A stretch of 9,123 bases of DNA from Actinomycetota bacterium (GCA_009706135.1 WLRX01000031.1:1-9123), one strand, 5' to 3'; positions 1 through 6,338 are shown, counted from the stretch's first letter. Made by a program: numbers and translations. Notes: a model not told the origin generated them from the letters alone.

Positions 1-142
1 CACCATTTTCTTTTAAATCACCTTCGGCGCGCGCTGCTTCAATTTTCTTAATAATTTCTGTTCGCGCTTCACCTTCAAGGTGCGCCAATTCAGCAGCCAA
101 ACGATCAGCTGCTTCTTGCGTGAGCCACGTCTGAGTAGTCAT
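1..142 (-). CDS. greA: Transcription elongation factor GreA (5' part, cut by window edge)
   Basis: Reading leftward from an ATG at 142, the 47 visible codons begin MTTQTWLTQEAADRLAAEL and continue as a charged helix into a GDLKEN motif at residues 41-46. GreA binds the RNA polymerase secondary channel and stimulates cleavage of backtracked transcripts. The N-terminal coiled coil carries the acidic tip, and D42 and E45 here match the catalytic-tip acids of E. coli GreA (D41/E44). The TWLTQE opening is typical of actinobacterial GreA. The C-terminal FKBP-like domain lies outside the window. No Shine-Dalgarno site precedes the ATG: the bases just upstream on the coding strand are CTCCCCTT. Translation may therefore be leaderless or nearly so, from the promoter proposed at 153-181. 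Its upstream neighbour is the DUF4307 gene, as in M. tuberculosis (Rv1080c/Rv1081c). Confidence 0.93.
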   Translation of the reverse strand, partial: MTTQTWLTQEAADRLAAELAHLEGEARTEIIKKIEAARAEGDLKENG

Positions 143-152
143 AAGGGGAGTA

Positions 153-181
153 ACGGTAGCGAATGCGCCAGTAATTGTGAA
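153..181 (-). promoter_or_regulatory. Putative greA promoter
   Basis: On the minus strand, TTCACA (181-176) and TACCGT (158-153) are separated by exactly 17 bases. They match 4 of 6 bases of each sigma-70-type consensus (TTGACA, TATAAT). A start about 7 bases past the -10 box would leave only a few bases before the greA ATG at 142, which fits the absence of a Shine-Dalgarno site. The element lies entirely in the 44-base gap after the DUF4307 stop codon. It is predicted by eye only. Confidence 0.35.
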
Positions 182-186
182 TTGAG

Positions 187-582
187 TTATTTCACTCGAC
201 AGCGTGAAACGATCGCTGTGGCTGCAGCGCTACGCGTAGGAATCTCTGTAATGCGTTCGAATTTTGCAAGGCCGGGGGTGATTTCATCCTCGATTTCGCC
301 CACGATGTTTTTCTTCGCATCTCTAGCCTGCAATGTGCAGGTAGCCGCAGAGCTTGCATCATTTCGCTGAACTGCGTATCTGATTGAAACCTTTTCATCC
401 GAGAGCACGGAGAATGAAATAAGTGTGGTTTGAAACTCTGGTTTAGCGTGGAATAAACCTGCCCAGAAAATCCAGATAATTCCGATAATGGCAATAAGTG
501 TTGCGGGCAACTTCCATCCTTTGGAAGATTTCACCCCATACCTATCCTCGTATGAAAACTCTGAAGACCCTGCTGAATTCAT
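187..582 (-). CDS. DUF4307 family membrane protein
   Basis: This is a 131-residue protein if it starts at the ATG at 582; a GTG two codons upstream (588) would give 133. It has a short polar N-terminus with an RYG motif (residues 14-16), one hydrophobic segment at about 26-46 (beginning LPATLIAIIGIIW), and an extracytoplasmic domain of about 85 residues. That domain ends in a pattern seen in the family: a central Cys in ATCTLQA and a C-terminal SRC. I recognise this as DUF4307, the family of M. tuberculosis Rv1081c, a single-pass protein of unknown function usually encoded beside greA. The ATG is preferred because the GATAAT -10 box at 596-591 would place the transcript start at or just before it, downstream of the GTG. 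No Shine-Dalgarno site is present. No function is assigned. Confidence 0.82.
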   Translation of the reverse strand: MNSAGSSEFSYEDRYGVKSSKGWKLPATLIAIIGIIWIFWAGLFHAKPEFQTTLISFSVLSDEKVSIRYAVQRNDASSAATCTLQARDAKKNIVGEIEDEITPGLAKFERITEIPTRSAAATAIVSRCRVK

Positions 583-589
583 GTGCACA

Positions 590-620
590 GATTATCGCGA
601 AAAGTGAGAGGATTTATACA
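590..620 (-). promoter_or_regulatory. Putative DUF4307 promoter with overlapping divergent -10 box
   Basis: On the minus strand, GATAAT (596-591, 5 of 6 bases of TATAAT) lies 8 bases before the DUF4307 ATG, the spacing expected for a leaderless mRNA. A weak TGTATA -35 (620-615, 3 of 6) is 18 bases upstream. The same bases read on the plus strand as GATTAT (590-595, 4 of 6) and could serve the rightward operon. That would put its start near 602, with the Shine-Dalgarno site at 606-612 inside the short leader. No clear plus-strand -35 was found. Confidence 0.4.
606..612 (+). promoter_or_regulatory. Ribosome binding site of the 45-residue membrane protein gene
   Basis: GAGAGGA lies 7 bases upstream of the ATG at 620, a good Shine-Dalgarno site at normal spacing. 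It is the main support for the short open reading frame being translated. Confidence 0.6.
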
Positions 621-757
621 TGCAAAAAAGTATTGATATGGGCCTTGCAGGCTCTCTAACGATGATTTTTTTAACGGTTGCGGTTGTGTTATTACTTCGC
701 AATTTCTATATACGATTTAACAGATTACAAAAAAGTAAAGACGAAGAACAGAGTTAA
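620..757 (+). CDS. Small single-pass membrane protein (45 aa), Rv1083-like
   Basis: This short open reading frame of 45 codons starts at ATG and ends with TAA at 755-757. The product has a polar start (MQKSID), one hydrophobic helix at about residues 8-26, and a basic tail (RNFYIRFNRLQKSK) ending in acidic residues. Positive charges after the helix predict an outside N-terminus and a cytoplasmic tail. Small actinobacterial proteins with this plan (one helix, then a short Arg/Asn-rich segment) occur near greA/DUF4307, such as M. tuberculosis Rv1083. The resemblance is of pattern and position, not of clear sequence identity. It has a good ribosome binding site and its stop is 8 bases before the SURF1 start, so it probably leads the SURF1-phoH2 operon. 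Being beside SURF1, it could also help oxidase assembly, but nothing in the sequence shows this. Confidence 0.62.
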   Translation: MQKSIDMGLAGSLTMIFLTVAVVLLLRNFYIRFNRLQKSKDEEQS

Positions 758-765
758 ATTCTCCT

Positions 766-1458
766 GTGGTTAAGAAGTTCTTTGAGTACACAGCCCTTGT
801 TCTTATCGCTGCGGTTTTTGTTGGACTCGGGTTATGGCAGTTAGATCGAGCACGTGATTTGAAGATTATTCTCAATGCCCCCACGCCTGCGATCACAGCC
901 CCGGTGGCGCTGCAAGTTCTTGCCAAGCCACGCACTGCCCTAGACACCGCAGTAGATAGCAAAACAATTAGTGCCTCTGGTTTCTATGTGGCAAATTTTA
1001 AAGCTCCCAATCAAGTAGATGGCACAGGTGTTGTCAATGATTGGGAAGTTGCACTGATGCAAGTCGATACGACTGCGGCAATATTGGTGGTTCGGGGTTT
1101 GTGGTCAGAGCGATTAAATGAGCCACAACTTTCAATGTCGAATCGAATAGAGCTCACTGGAATATTGCGAGCACATCAAAATGAAGATCGAGCGCTGAAC
1201 TCTGCGGGTGTGATTTCTAGACTCGATAGCAGCGTCATCGTTGGACTAACAGATTTGGATCTGTATGACGGATACGTAATAGCCGTGGATGAAAAATTTC
1301 GTGATGGTGAAATTTCCAGAGCACGAGTAACGCCAGAAATGCGAACTGCCCGAATACCCGGTTTTTATTGGCAACATATTTCATATGTTGTAATTTGGTG
1401 GCTCATGGCCGCGGTGGTGCTTTACCTTCCGATATATCGTCGTAGAGTTGCGGGCTAA
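766..1458 (+). CDS. SURF1 family cytochrome c oxidase assembly protein
   Basis: This 230-residue protein is close to the usual bacterial SURF1 length. It has the family layout: an N-terminal membrane helix (about 9-25) running into the signature GLGLWQLDRA (20-29), a long extracytoplasmic domain, and a C-terminal helix (about 205-222). The C-terminal helix is preceded by H204 in YWQHISYVVIWW, the counterpart of the family's His-x-x-Tyr-Ala-x-Gln-Trp segment, followed by a basic cytoplasmic end (YRRRVAG). SURF1 helps insert heme a into subunit I of aa3-type cytochrome oxidase in the membrane. The start is GTG at 766 with no strong Shine-Dalgarno site, 8 bases after the small membrane protein gene, so translation may be coupled. 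The window contains no oxidase structural genes. Confidence 0.9.
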   Translation: MVKKFFEYTALVLIAAVFVGLGLWQLDRARDLKIILNAPTPAITAPVALQVLAKPRTALDTAVDSKTISASGFYVANFKAPNQVDGTGVVNDWEVALMQVDTTAAILVVRGLWSERLNEPQLSMSNRIELTGILRAHQNEDRALNSAGVISRLDSSVIVGLTDLDLYDGYVIAVDEKFRDGEISRARVTPEMRTARIPGFYWQHISYVVIWWLMAAVVLYLPIYRRRVAG

Positions 1459-1467
1459 GGGGGATAA

Positions 1468-1767
1468 ATGAGCGGCGTATTGATGCGATTTAGAGTGATG
1501 GCGATTATCGCGGGGGTCATGTCCCTTCTTTTGTGGTTTGGATATATGCCCGCTAAGTACTTGTTTGATAATTCATCGGTATTAGATGCCGTGCGCTGGG
1601 TGCCAATAGTTCATGGTTACCTCTACCCAATTTACATTTTGACGGCAATTCAATTTGCTGCGGTGGCAAGTTTTCCACTTAAGCGGATGTTCGGATTTAT
1701 TCTTGCCGGAACTCTTCCAGTTGCTTCTCTGATTGCGGAGCGCCGTGTTGTTAAGCAGTATTCGTAA
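1468..1767 (+). CDS. DUF3817 family integral membrane protein
   Basis: This 99-residue protein has three predicted membrane helices: about 9-27, 47-68 (with the H49-G50-Y pattern) and 73-90. It ends in a basic AERRVVKQYS tail. The opening FRVMAIIAGVMSLLLW, the central PIVHGYLYPIYILTA and the closing AGTLPVASLIAERRV are characteristic of DUF3817, an actinobacterial membrane family of unknown function. A GGGGG stretch at 1459-1463 lies 4 bases before the ATG and overlaps the end of the SURF1 gene region. Its 3' end overlaps the start of uppS, so the three genes are likely co-translated. Position beside SURF1 makes a link to respiratory membrane assembly possible, but that is inference from neighbourhood only. 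Confidence 0.86.
   Translation: MSGVLMRFRVMAIIAGVMSLLLWFGYMPAKYLFDNSSVLDAVRWVPIVHGYLYPIYILTAIQFAAVASFPLKRMFGFILAGTLPVASLIAERRVVKQYS
1737..1740 (+). promoter_or_regulatory. Shine-Dalgarno site that decides the uppS start
   Basis: GGAG lies inside the last codons of the DUF3817 gene, 4 bases before GTG 1745 and 7 bases before TTG 1748. It lies after the longest possible start (TTG 1733), which argues against that start. Confidence 0.4.
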
Positions 1768-2545
1768 ACTTATTAAATCTGCTCTTTATCCACTCTATGA
1801 GTGGAGACTTGTTCGTGCCTTGGATTTTTCACAGACCCCTCACCACGTCGGCGTTATTCTTGATGGAAATCGACGTTGGGCTAAAGCGAATCAAATAGAC
1901 CAGCACGATGTTGGTGTTTCAAATTCAGCACGTGGTCACCGCGCAGGAGCTGAAAAAATAATTGAATTTTTGGGTTGGTGCGAAGAAGCAGACGTTCGTG
2001 TTGTAACTTTGTGGTTGTTATCAACGGATAATTTCAAGAGATCTCAAGAAGAACTAGATGCATTACTGAAAATTATTGGCGAAACGGTCGATGCACTAGC
2101 GGCCACAAAGCGCTGGAATATCAAGGCTGTAGGAGCCTTGGATTTACTCCCCGAATGGTTGAGTAAGAAACTCAGCGATCTCAAACCATTTAGAAATGAT
2201 GGCGTAGAAGTAAATGTTGCGATTAGTTATGGTGGGCGTCGAGAGATTGTCGACGCTGTAAAAACATACTTACAGACTAGCGCCGATCAAGGCAAGAGCT
2301 TTAGTGATGCGACAAAGGCCCTAGATGCAGATGAAATTTCAAAGTACTTATACACCGCCGGTCAACCTGATCCAGAGTTAATCATTAGAACTTCTGGTGA
2401 ACAAAGACTGGGTGGCTTCCTGTTGTGGCAGAGCGCACTTTCTGAGTACTACTTCTGTGAAGCTTATTGGCCAGACTTTCGTCGTGTCGATTTTTTTAGA
2501 GCCCTAAGAGCCTATTCTTTGCGACATAGGAGATTCGGGGGCTAA
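1745..2545 (+). CDS. uppS: Short-chain Z-isoprenyl diphosphate synthase (UppS family, Rv1086-like)
   Basis: This cis-prenyltransferase has 266 residues from GTG 1745. Signatures, numbered from that start, are the catalytic DGNRRWA (40-46, D40 binds Mg2+/diphosphate), the GHRAGAEKI helix, WLLSTDNFKR, YGGRREIVDA, and RTSGEQRLGGFLLWQ (from R215) with the Arg and Ser that bind isopentenyl diphosphate. The C-terminus, FRRVDFFRALRAYSLRHRRFGG split around DFFRAL, matches M. tuberculosis Rv1086 rather than the long-chain Rv2361c. Rv1086 makes short Z-farnesyl diphosphate, which a second synthase extends to the polyprenyl carrier for wall synthesis. Starts at TTG 1733 or TTG 1748 are possible. GTG 1745 gives an N-terminus similar in length to Rv1086 and fits the GGAG at 1737-1740. 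It overlaps DUF3817 by 23 bases and ends 3 bases before phoH2. Family is certain; product chain length is inferred. Confidence 0.93.
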   Translation: MLLSSIRKLIKSALYPLYEWRLVRALDFSQTPHHVGVILDGNRRWAKANQIDQHDVGVSNSARGHRAGAEKIIEFLGWCEEADVRVVTLWLLSTDNFKRSQEELDALLKIIGETVDALAATKRWNIKAVGALDLLPEWLSKKLSDLKPFRNDGVEVNVAISYGGRREIVDAVKTYLQTSADQGKSFSDATKALDADEISKYLYTAGQPDPELIIRTSGEQRLGGFLLWQSALSEYYFCEAYWPDFRRVDFFRALRAYSLRHRRFGG

Positions 2546-2548
2546 GGA

Positions 2549-3862
2549 TTGACTGCTAGTAATAAAGGTCGAAAGACATATGTTCTTGATACCAGCGTTT
2601 TACTAGCAGATCCAGGAGCCCTAGCGCGTTTTGCTGAACATGAAGTTGTAGTTCCAATCACCGTCATTGGTGAATTAGAAACTAAACGCGATCACCCCGA
2701 ACTGGGATATTTTGCTCGCGCAGCACTTCGTAGTCTTGATGATATTCGCTTAAAGTATGGTCGACTCGATCAAGAAATTAAGATTAATTCAGAAGGTGGA
2801 ACTCTCTCAGTTGAGTTAAACCACACAGATTTAAGTTCTATGCCTCATGGATTCTTGCGGGATGGAACAAATGATTCACGAATTCTGGCTATTGCAAAAA
2901 ATCTGATGTCAGATGGTAAGGATGTTGTTCTAGTCACTAAAGACTTACCACTTCGCGTAAAGGCTTCATCAGTTGGCGTTGAAGCAGAAGAATACTTAGC
3001 CGAATTAGTTTCCAATAGCGGTTGGACAGGAATCGTAGAACTCACTGTTGGTTCAAGCGTGATCGATGATTTATACGCTTCCGATTTTGCTGATCACGAA
3101 GAAGCGCACTCACTACCAATTCATACAGGCGTCGTCCTTCACTCAGATCGTGCGAGCGCCCTTGCAAGAGTTACACCAGATAAAAGATTGCAATTAGTTC
3201 GGGGAGATCGCACCGCCTTTGGACTACATGGCAGAAGCGCAGAACAAAGAATTGCGTTGGACTTATTACTTGATCCGGAAATAGGAATTATTTCTATGGG
3301 CGGTCGGGCTGGTACCGGAAAATCCGCGCTCGCCCTGTGCGCCGGATTAGAAGCGGTCATGGAACGACGGGCACATAAGAAAATAGTAATTTTCCGTCCC
3401 CTCTATCCGGTGGGTGGCCAAGAGTTGGGCTACTTACCCGGAAGCGAAGGCGAAAAAATGTCGCCTTGGGCCCAAGCAGTCTTTGACACCCTCGGCGCTC
3501 TGGTGAGCCAACCGATTATTGATGAAATTATCTCCAGGGGATTAATTGAGGTCTTACCTTTGACGCACATCCGAGGTCGCTCACTGCATGATTCATTTGT
3601 GATCGTCGATGAAGCTCAATCTTTGGAACGCGGAGTGTTGTTAACGGTGCTCTCTCGAATTGGCCAAGGCTCTCGAGTCGTCCTTACACACGATGTTGGG
3701 CAGCGAGATAATCTTCGAGTCGGTCGTCACGACGGAGTAGTTGCGGTGGTTGAGACTCTCAAGGGGCATCCGCTCTTCGCCCACATCACCCTGACTCGCT
3801 CGGAGCGATCAGCTATCGCAGCCCTGGTTACGGAAATGCTGGAAGGCCCGATTTCGGAGTAA
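2549..3862 (+). CDS. phoH2: PhoH2: PIN-domain/PhoH ATPase fusion protein (RNA helicase-nuclease)
   Basis: This 437-residue protein is nearly the length of M. tuberculosis PhoH2 (Rv1095) and very like it. The N-terminal PIN nuclease domain (about 10-150) retains its acidic residues: D14 (VLDTSVLL), E42 (VIGELE), D109 (NDSRIL) and D132 (TKDLPL). The C-terminal PhoH ATPase (about 220-430) has Walker [10 protein letters not shown] (K258), Walker B VIVDEAQ (D354/E355) and the conserved [13 protein letters not shown] segment. In mycobacteria PhoH2 is a sequence-specific, ATP-dependent RNA-unwinding ribonuclease, expressed with the small antitoxin-like PhoAT. The start is TTG, 3 bases after uppS, with GGGGG at 2537-2541 seven bases upstream. 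No separate antitoxin gene fits between uppS and this start. It is the last gene of the rightward operon; a weak terminator follows at 3906-3924. Confidence 0.95.
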   Translation: MTASNKGRKTYVLDTSVLLADPGALARFAEHEVVVPITVIGELETKRDHPELGYFARAALRSLDDIRLKYGRLDQEIKINSEGGTLSVELNHTDLSSMPHGFLRDGTNDSRILAIAKNLMSDGKDVVLVTKDLPLRVKASSVGVEAEEYLAELVSNSGWTGIVELTVGSSVIDDLYASDFADHEEAHSLPIHTGVVLHSDRASALARVTPDKRLQLVRGDRTAFGLHGRSAEQRIALDLLLDPEIGIISMGGRAGTGKSALALCAGLEAVMERRAHKKIVIFRPLYPVGGQELGYLPGSEGEKMSPWAQAVFDTLGALVSQPIIDEIISRGLIEVLPLTHIRGRSLHDSFVIVDEAQSLERGVLLTVLSRIGQGSRVVLTHDVGQRDNLRVGRHDGVVAVVETLKGHPLFAHITLTRSERSAIAALVTEMLEGPISE

Positions 3863-3905
3863 AGTTTAATCTCACACTCACATTTCGGACATATCAGACT
3901 TTCTC

Positions 3906-3924
3906 AGCGCTGACCTGCGCTTTT
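3906..3924 (+). terminator. Weak candidate terminator after phoH2
   Basis: AGCGC (3906-3910) and GCGCT (3917-3921) form a 5-base-pair stem around a 6-base loop, followed by TTT and an AT-rich stretch. The stem is short and the T run broken, so it may act only partly. It is the only terminator-like structure between phoH2 and the next gene. Confidence 0.3.
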
Positions 3925-3950
3925 ACTTATCCCCATAATTAATTTTTAAT
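3910..3950 (+). promoter_or_regulatory. Candidate promoters of the transglycosylase gene
   Basis: Two overlapping arrangements fit a sigma-70-type promoter. One is TTTACT (3922-3927), 17 bases, TTTAAT (3945-3950), matching 4 and 5 of 6 consensus bases and giving a start near 3957. The other is CTGACC (3910-3915), 18 bases, CATAAT (3934-3939), also 4 and 5 of 6, giving a start near 3946. Both imply an untranslated leader of about 140-150 bases. I cannot choose between them. Confidence 0.35.
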
Positions 3951-4096
3951 ATGAATTTGCGACTCACGCCCATATTAAGTTGCTCCTGTCACCCCTGGGC
4001 GACACTCTAAAGCCATTCCCCCATGAACTTGCCCCCTGAAATTTTCAGGGCGGACAGGGCTGGGCCAGAAGAAAACAGGAAAGGAGGGCGCTGAAG
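3951..4096 (+). promoter_or_regulatory. Long structured 5' leader of the transglycosylase gene
   Basis: The 234-base gap after phoH2 holds no full-size gene. The part next to the transglycosylase is rich in C-runs and G-runs and can fold. A perfect 7-pair hairpin CCCTGAA/TTCAGGG (4034-4040 with 4044-4050, loop ATT) is present. CCTGTC (3985-3990) can pair with GACAGG (4053-4058), enclosing it. CGCCC (3967-3971) is complementary to three GGGCG copies (3997-4001, 4048-4052, 4086-4090), the last adjoining the Shine-Dalgarno site. Two tiny open reading frames also lie here: 3951-4010 (19 codons) and 4023-4094 (23 codons, stopping 2 bases before the main ATG). I do not recognise a known riboswitch class. 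A regulatory role is inference. Confidence 0.35.
4081..4087 (+). promoter_or_regulatory. Strong ribosome binding site of the transglycosylase gene
   Basis: AAGGAGG lies 9 bases before ATG 4097, and 15 bases before the alternative ATG at 4103, so the first ATG is chosen. It is the strongest Shine-Dalgarno site in the window. CTCCT at 3983-3987 in the leader is an exact complement to its AGGAG core. Confidence 0.7.
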
Positions 4097-4684
4097 ATGA
4101 AGATGAAGAAGTCCTTGCTCGCGATCTGGACAACTGTTGCGACCCTACTTTTTGTTACGAGTGCCCAGCCAACCGCATTTGGCCTGGAATTTCCGATGAC
4201 AACTCGGCTCGTTCTGCCTGATGCGCCAGCTGGCACCGCACTTTTAGTCGTTGCGCCATCTACTGCGACCTCTGTTTCGGCTTCTCTGACATCGGCCCTG
4301 AATTCGCGTCGAACAGTTTTTTCTAGTGAAATCGCCTTAGTTTCAATCAGGAGCCTTTCCGTAGAAGCCGCTCGCAAGCCATTAGGCGCCAAGAGAGTTG
4401 CAAAAGAAATCATGGCTTCTGAATTTGGCTGGGGCGATGATCAGTACGCATGTCTTAATCGTCTTTGGACAAAGGAAAGTCATTGGAATTACCAAGCCCG
4501 CAATCCTCGCTCGGGTGCACACGGAATTGCCCAGGCGTTGCCAGCTACAAAGATGGAAAAAGTGGGAACGGATTGGCGAACAAATCCAGTTACCCAAATT
4601 CAATGGGGCCTTCTCTATATTTCGGAGCGATACAACTCTCCTTGCGCCGCTTGGAACAAATGGCGCAGGAGCAACTACTACTAA
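4097..4684 (+). CDS. Secreted lytic-transglycosylase-like cell wall protein
   Basis: This is a 195-residue predicted exported protein. A basic start (MKMKKS) and a hydrophobic core to about residue 22 form a Sec signal peptide, with cleavage likely after A23 or near residue 29. Residues 30-100 are a Ser/Thr/Ala/Val-rich region with no recognised domain. The C-terminal 85 residues form a small lysozyme-fold SLT-like domain of the actinobacterial type: C119 and L-W-T-K-E127-S-H-W with the likely catalytic E127, then [20 protein letters not shown], a WRTNP segment, QIQWGLLYI, and C183 before AAWNKWR. C119 and C183 could form a disulfide. The family cleaves or binds peptidoglycan glycan strands outside the membrane. 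It has its own promoter region and long leader. Its stop overlaps the fumarase stop on the other strand. Family assignment is firm; enzymatic activity is inferred. Confidence 0.87.
   Translation: MKMKKSLLAIWTTVATLLFVTSAQPTAFGLEFPMTTRLVLPDAPAGTALLVVAPSTATSVSASLTSALNSRRTVFSSEIALVSIRSLSVEAARKPLGAKRVAKEIMASEFGWGDDQYACLNRLWTKESHWNYQARNPRSGAHGIAQALPATKMEKVGTDWRTNPVTQIQWGLLYISERYNSPCAAWNKWRRSNYY
4638..4671. terminator. Candidate bidirectional terminator or mRNA-end hairpin in the convergent gene ends
   Basis: CTCC-TT-GCGCC (4638-4648) can pair with GGCGC-A-GGAG (4662-4671), giving 5 + 4 base pairs with a small internal bulge and a 13-base loop. It lies just before the overlapping stop codons of the transglycosylase and fumarase genes, and the pairing is similar on either strand. 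No T run follows on either strand, so it is not a classical intrinsic terminator. It also codes for the conserved [12 protein letters not shown] end of the protein, so it may be incidental. Confidence 0.3.
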
Positions 4685-6336
4685 ACCGGTTTCTTTCCGA
4701 TTGTTAGTGGCTTAGAAGTTTCTGCAAAAAAATCATTTCCTTTATCGTCTACAACAATAAATGCTGGGAAATCAACCACATCAATTTTCCAGACAGCTTC
4801 CATTCCTAATTCTTCAAAGTCCAAAACTTCAACTTTCTTAATGCAATCTTGAGCTAGACGTGCAGCTGGTCCGCCTATAGATCCAAGATAAAAGCCACCG
4901 TGCTCTTTGCATGCATTTGTAACCGCAAGTGAACGGTTTCCTTTCGCAAGCATTACAAAAGAACCACCACGTGATTGGAAATACTCAACGTATGAATCCA
5001 TTCGACCAGCCGTGGTTGGTCCAAAGGAACCTGATGCATAACCCGCTGGAGTTTTAGCAGGACCGGCGTAATACACAGCGAAATCTTTCAAGTAAGAAGG
5101 CATAGGTGCGCCTGCATCCATTGCTTCTTTAATTTTTGCATGGGCTAAATCGCGTGCTACAACGAGAGTTCCAGAGAGGGAGAGTCGAGTTTTTACTGGA
5201 TGCTTTGATAACTCTGCACGAATTTTTTCCATTGGTTGATTAAGGTCAATATTTACAACGCCGTCGTTTAGATGTTCATCGTGAGTATCTGGCAAGAATC
5301 GAGCAGGATCACGCTCCATTTCTTCAATAAAAACGCCATCTTTAGTTATCTTTGCTTTGGCTTGGCGGTCTGCAGAACAGGAAACAGCAATTGCGATTGG
5401 CAGGGATGCACCGTGTCTTGGCAGTCGTATAACTCGAACATCATGACAAAAATACTTTCCACCAAATTGTGCACCAATGCCCAAAGTGCGCGTGAGTTCG
5501 AGTACTTGCTTTTCTAATTCGATATCTCTAAATCCATGGCCCGTTTTTGCATCCCCCGAAGTTGGAAGCGAATCCAAATAATGTGTGCTCGCTAACTTCG
5601 CTGTTTTCAAGGTGTGTTCTGCGCTCGTGCCACCGATAACAATTGCTAGGTGATACGGAGGACAGGCAGCTGTGCCAATTGAACGGAGTTTTTCATCTAA
5701 CCAAGTCATGAAACTTGCAGGATTAAGTACTGCTTTTGTTTCCTGATACAGAAAAGATTTATTAGCGCTTCCGCCACCTTTAGCGATAAACAAAAAGTTG
5801 TATTCATCAGGGTGATCACTGTCGGCAATGATTTCAATCTGGGCCGGTAAGTTGGTGCCTGTATTTTTTTCTTCCCAGGTGGTAACGGGAGCAAGTTGCG
5901 AATAACGCAGATTCAGAGTTGTAAATGCGTTGTAGATTCCTTTTGAAATAACTTCTTCATCTTTACTTTCTGTAAATATATTTTGACCTTTTTTGGCCAT
6001 TACAAGGGCTGTGCCCGTATCTTGACACATAGGCAAAATGCCACCCGCGGAAATATTTGCGTTCTTCAAAAGATCTAACGCTACGAAACGATCATTCGGA
6101 GAGCTCTCGGGATCTTTTAAAATGCTCGCTAACTGCTCAAGGTGGGTTGTACGTAAATAATGTGAAATATCGTGCATCGCAGTTGATGTGAGCATTTCAA
6201 TTGCTTCTGGCGCAATAGAAAGTATTTCTCGGTTACCAATTTTTTCTGTGGAAATCCCAGCCGTTCCCAGATTGCGATAACTAGTTGTGTCATTTCCAAG
6301 GGGCAATAAATCACTATAAGAAAAATCAGGAGCCAT
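4681..6336 (-). CDS. fumA: Fumarate hydratase class I ([4Fe-4S], dimeric type)
   Basis: This 551-residue enzyme has the full length of class I fumarases (E. coli FumA is 548). It interconverts fumarate and malate in the TCA cycle in the cytoplasm. The N-terminal domain carries three cluster-binding cysteines: C104 ([10 protein letters not shown]), C225 (GTAACPPYH) and C320 (VSCSADRQ), matching E. coli C105, C224 and C318. The C-terminal domain has [17 protein letters not shown] and [11 protein letters not shown], which contribute substrate-binding residues. No class II (FumC) signature is present. The ATG at 6336 is 2 bases past the xseB stop, with only a weak purine-rich site upstream, so it is probably translated with xseB and transcribed from the xseA promoter. 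Its TAG stop overlaps the TAA of the convergent transglycosylase gene. The protein is intact. Confidence 0.96.
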   Translation of the reverse strand: MAPDFSYSDLLPLGNDTTSYRNLGTAGISTEKIGNREILSIAPEAIEMLTSTAMHDISHYLRTTHLEQLASILKDPESSPNDRFVALDLLKNANISAGGILPMCQDTGTALVMAKKGQNIFTESKDEEVISKGIYNAFTTLNLRYSQLAPVTTWEEKNTGTNLPAQIEIIADSDHPDEYNFLFIAKGGGSANKSFLYQETKAVLNPASFMTWLDEKLRSIGTAACPPYHLAIVIGGTSAEHTLKTAKLASTHYLDSLPTSGDAKTGHGFRDIELEKQVLELTRTLGIGAQFGGKYFCHDVRVIRLPRHGASLPIAIAVSCSADRQAKAKITKDGVFIEEMERDPARFLPDTHDEHLNDGVVNIDLNQPMEKIRAELSKHPVKTRLSLSGTLVVARDLAHAKIKEAMDAGAPMPSYLKDFAVYYAGPAKTPAGYASGSFGPTTAGRMDSYVEYFQSRGGSFVMLAKGNRSLAVTNACKEHGGFYLGSIGGPAARLAQDCIKKVEVLDFEELGMEAVWKIDVVDFPAFIVVDDKGNDFFAETSKPLTIGKKPV

Positions 6337-6338
6337 TT

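Noticed and set aside
80..370. 96-codon plus-strand frame across the greA start and DUF4307 gene end
   Set aside because: It overlaps two genes recognised on the other strand, has no plausible ribosome site and no family resemblance.
3951..4096. c-di-AMP (ydaO) riboswitch before the transglycosylase gene
   Set aside because: The gene type fits and there is a CTGAAATTTTCAG-like hairpin, but the conserved core segments following it in ydaO are not visible and too little sequence remains before the start codon.
4683..4692. AAACCGGTTT perfect palindrome after the transglycosylase stop
   Set aside because: It has no loop and no T run, and falls in the last codons of fumarase; a 10-base palindrome is expected by chance at this scale.
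4398..4715. 105-codon and 80-codon frames overlapping the transglycosylase gene end
   Set aside because: They are alternative frames of a gene with a clear signal peptide and catalytic domain; their sequences show no domain pattern.
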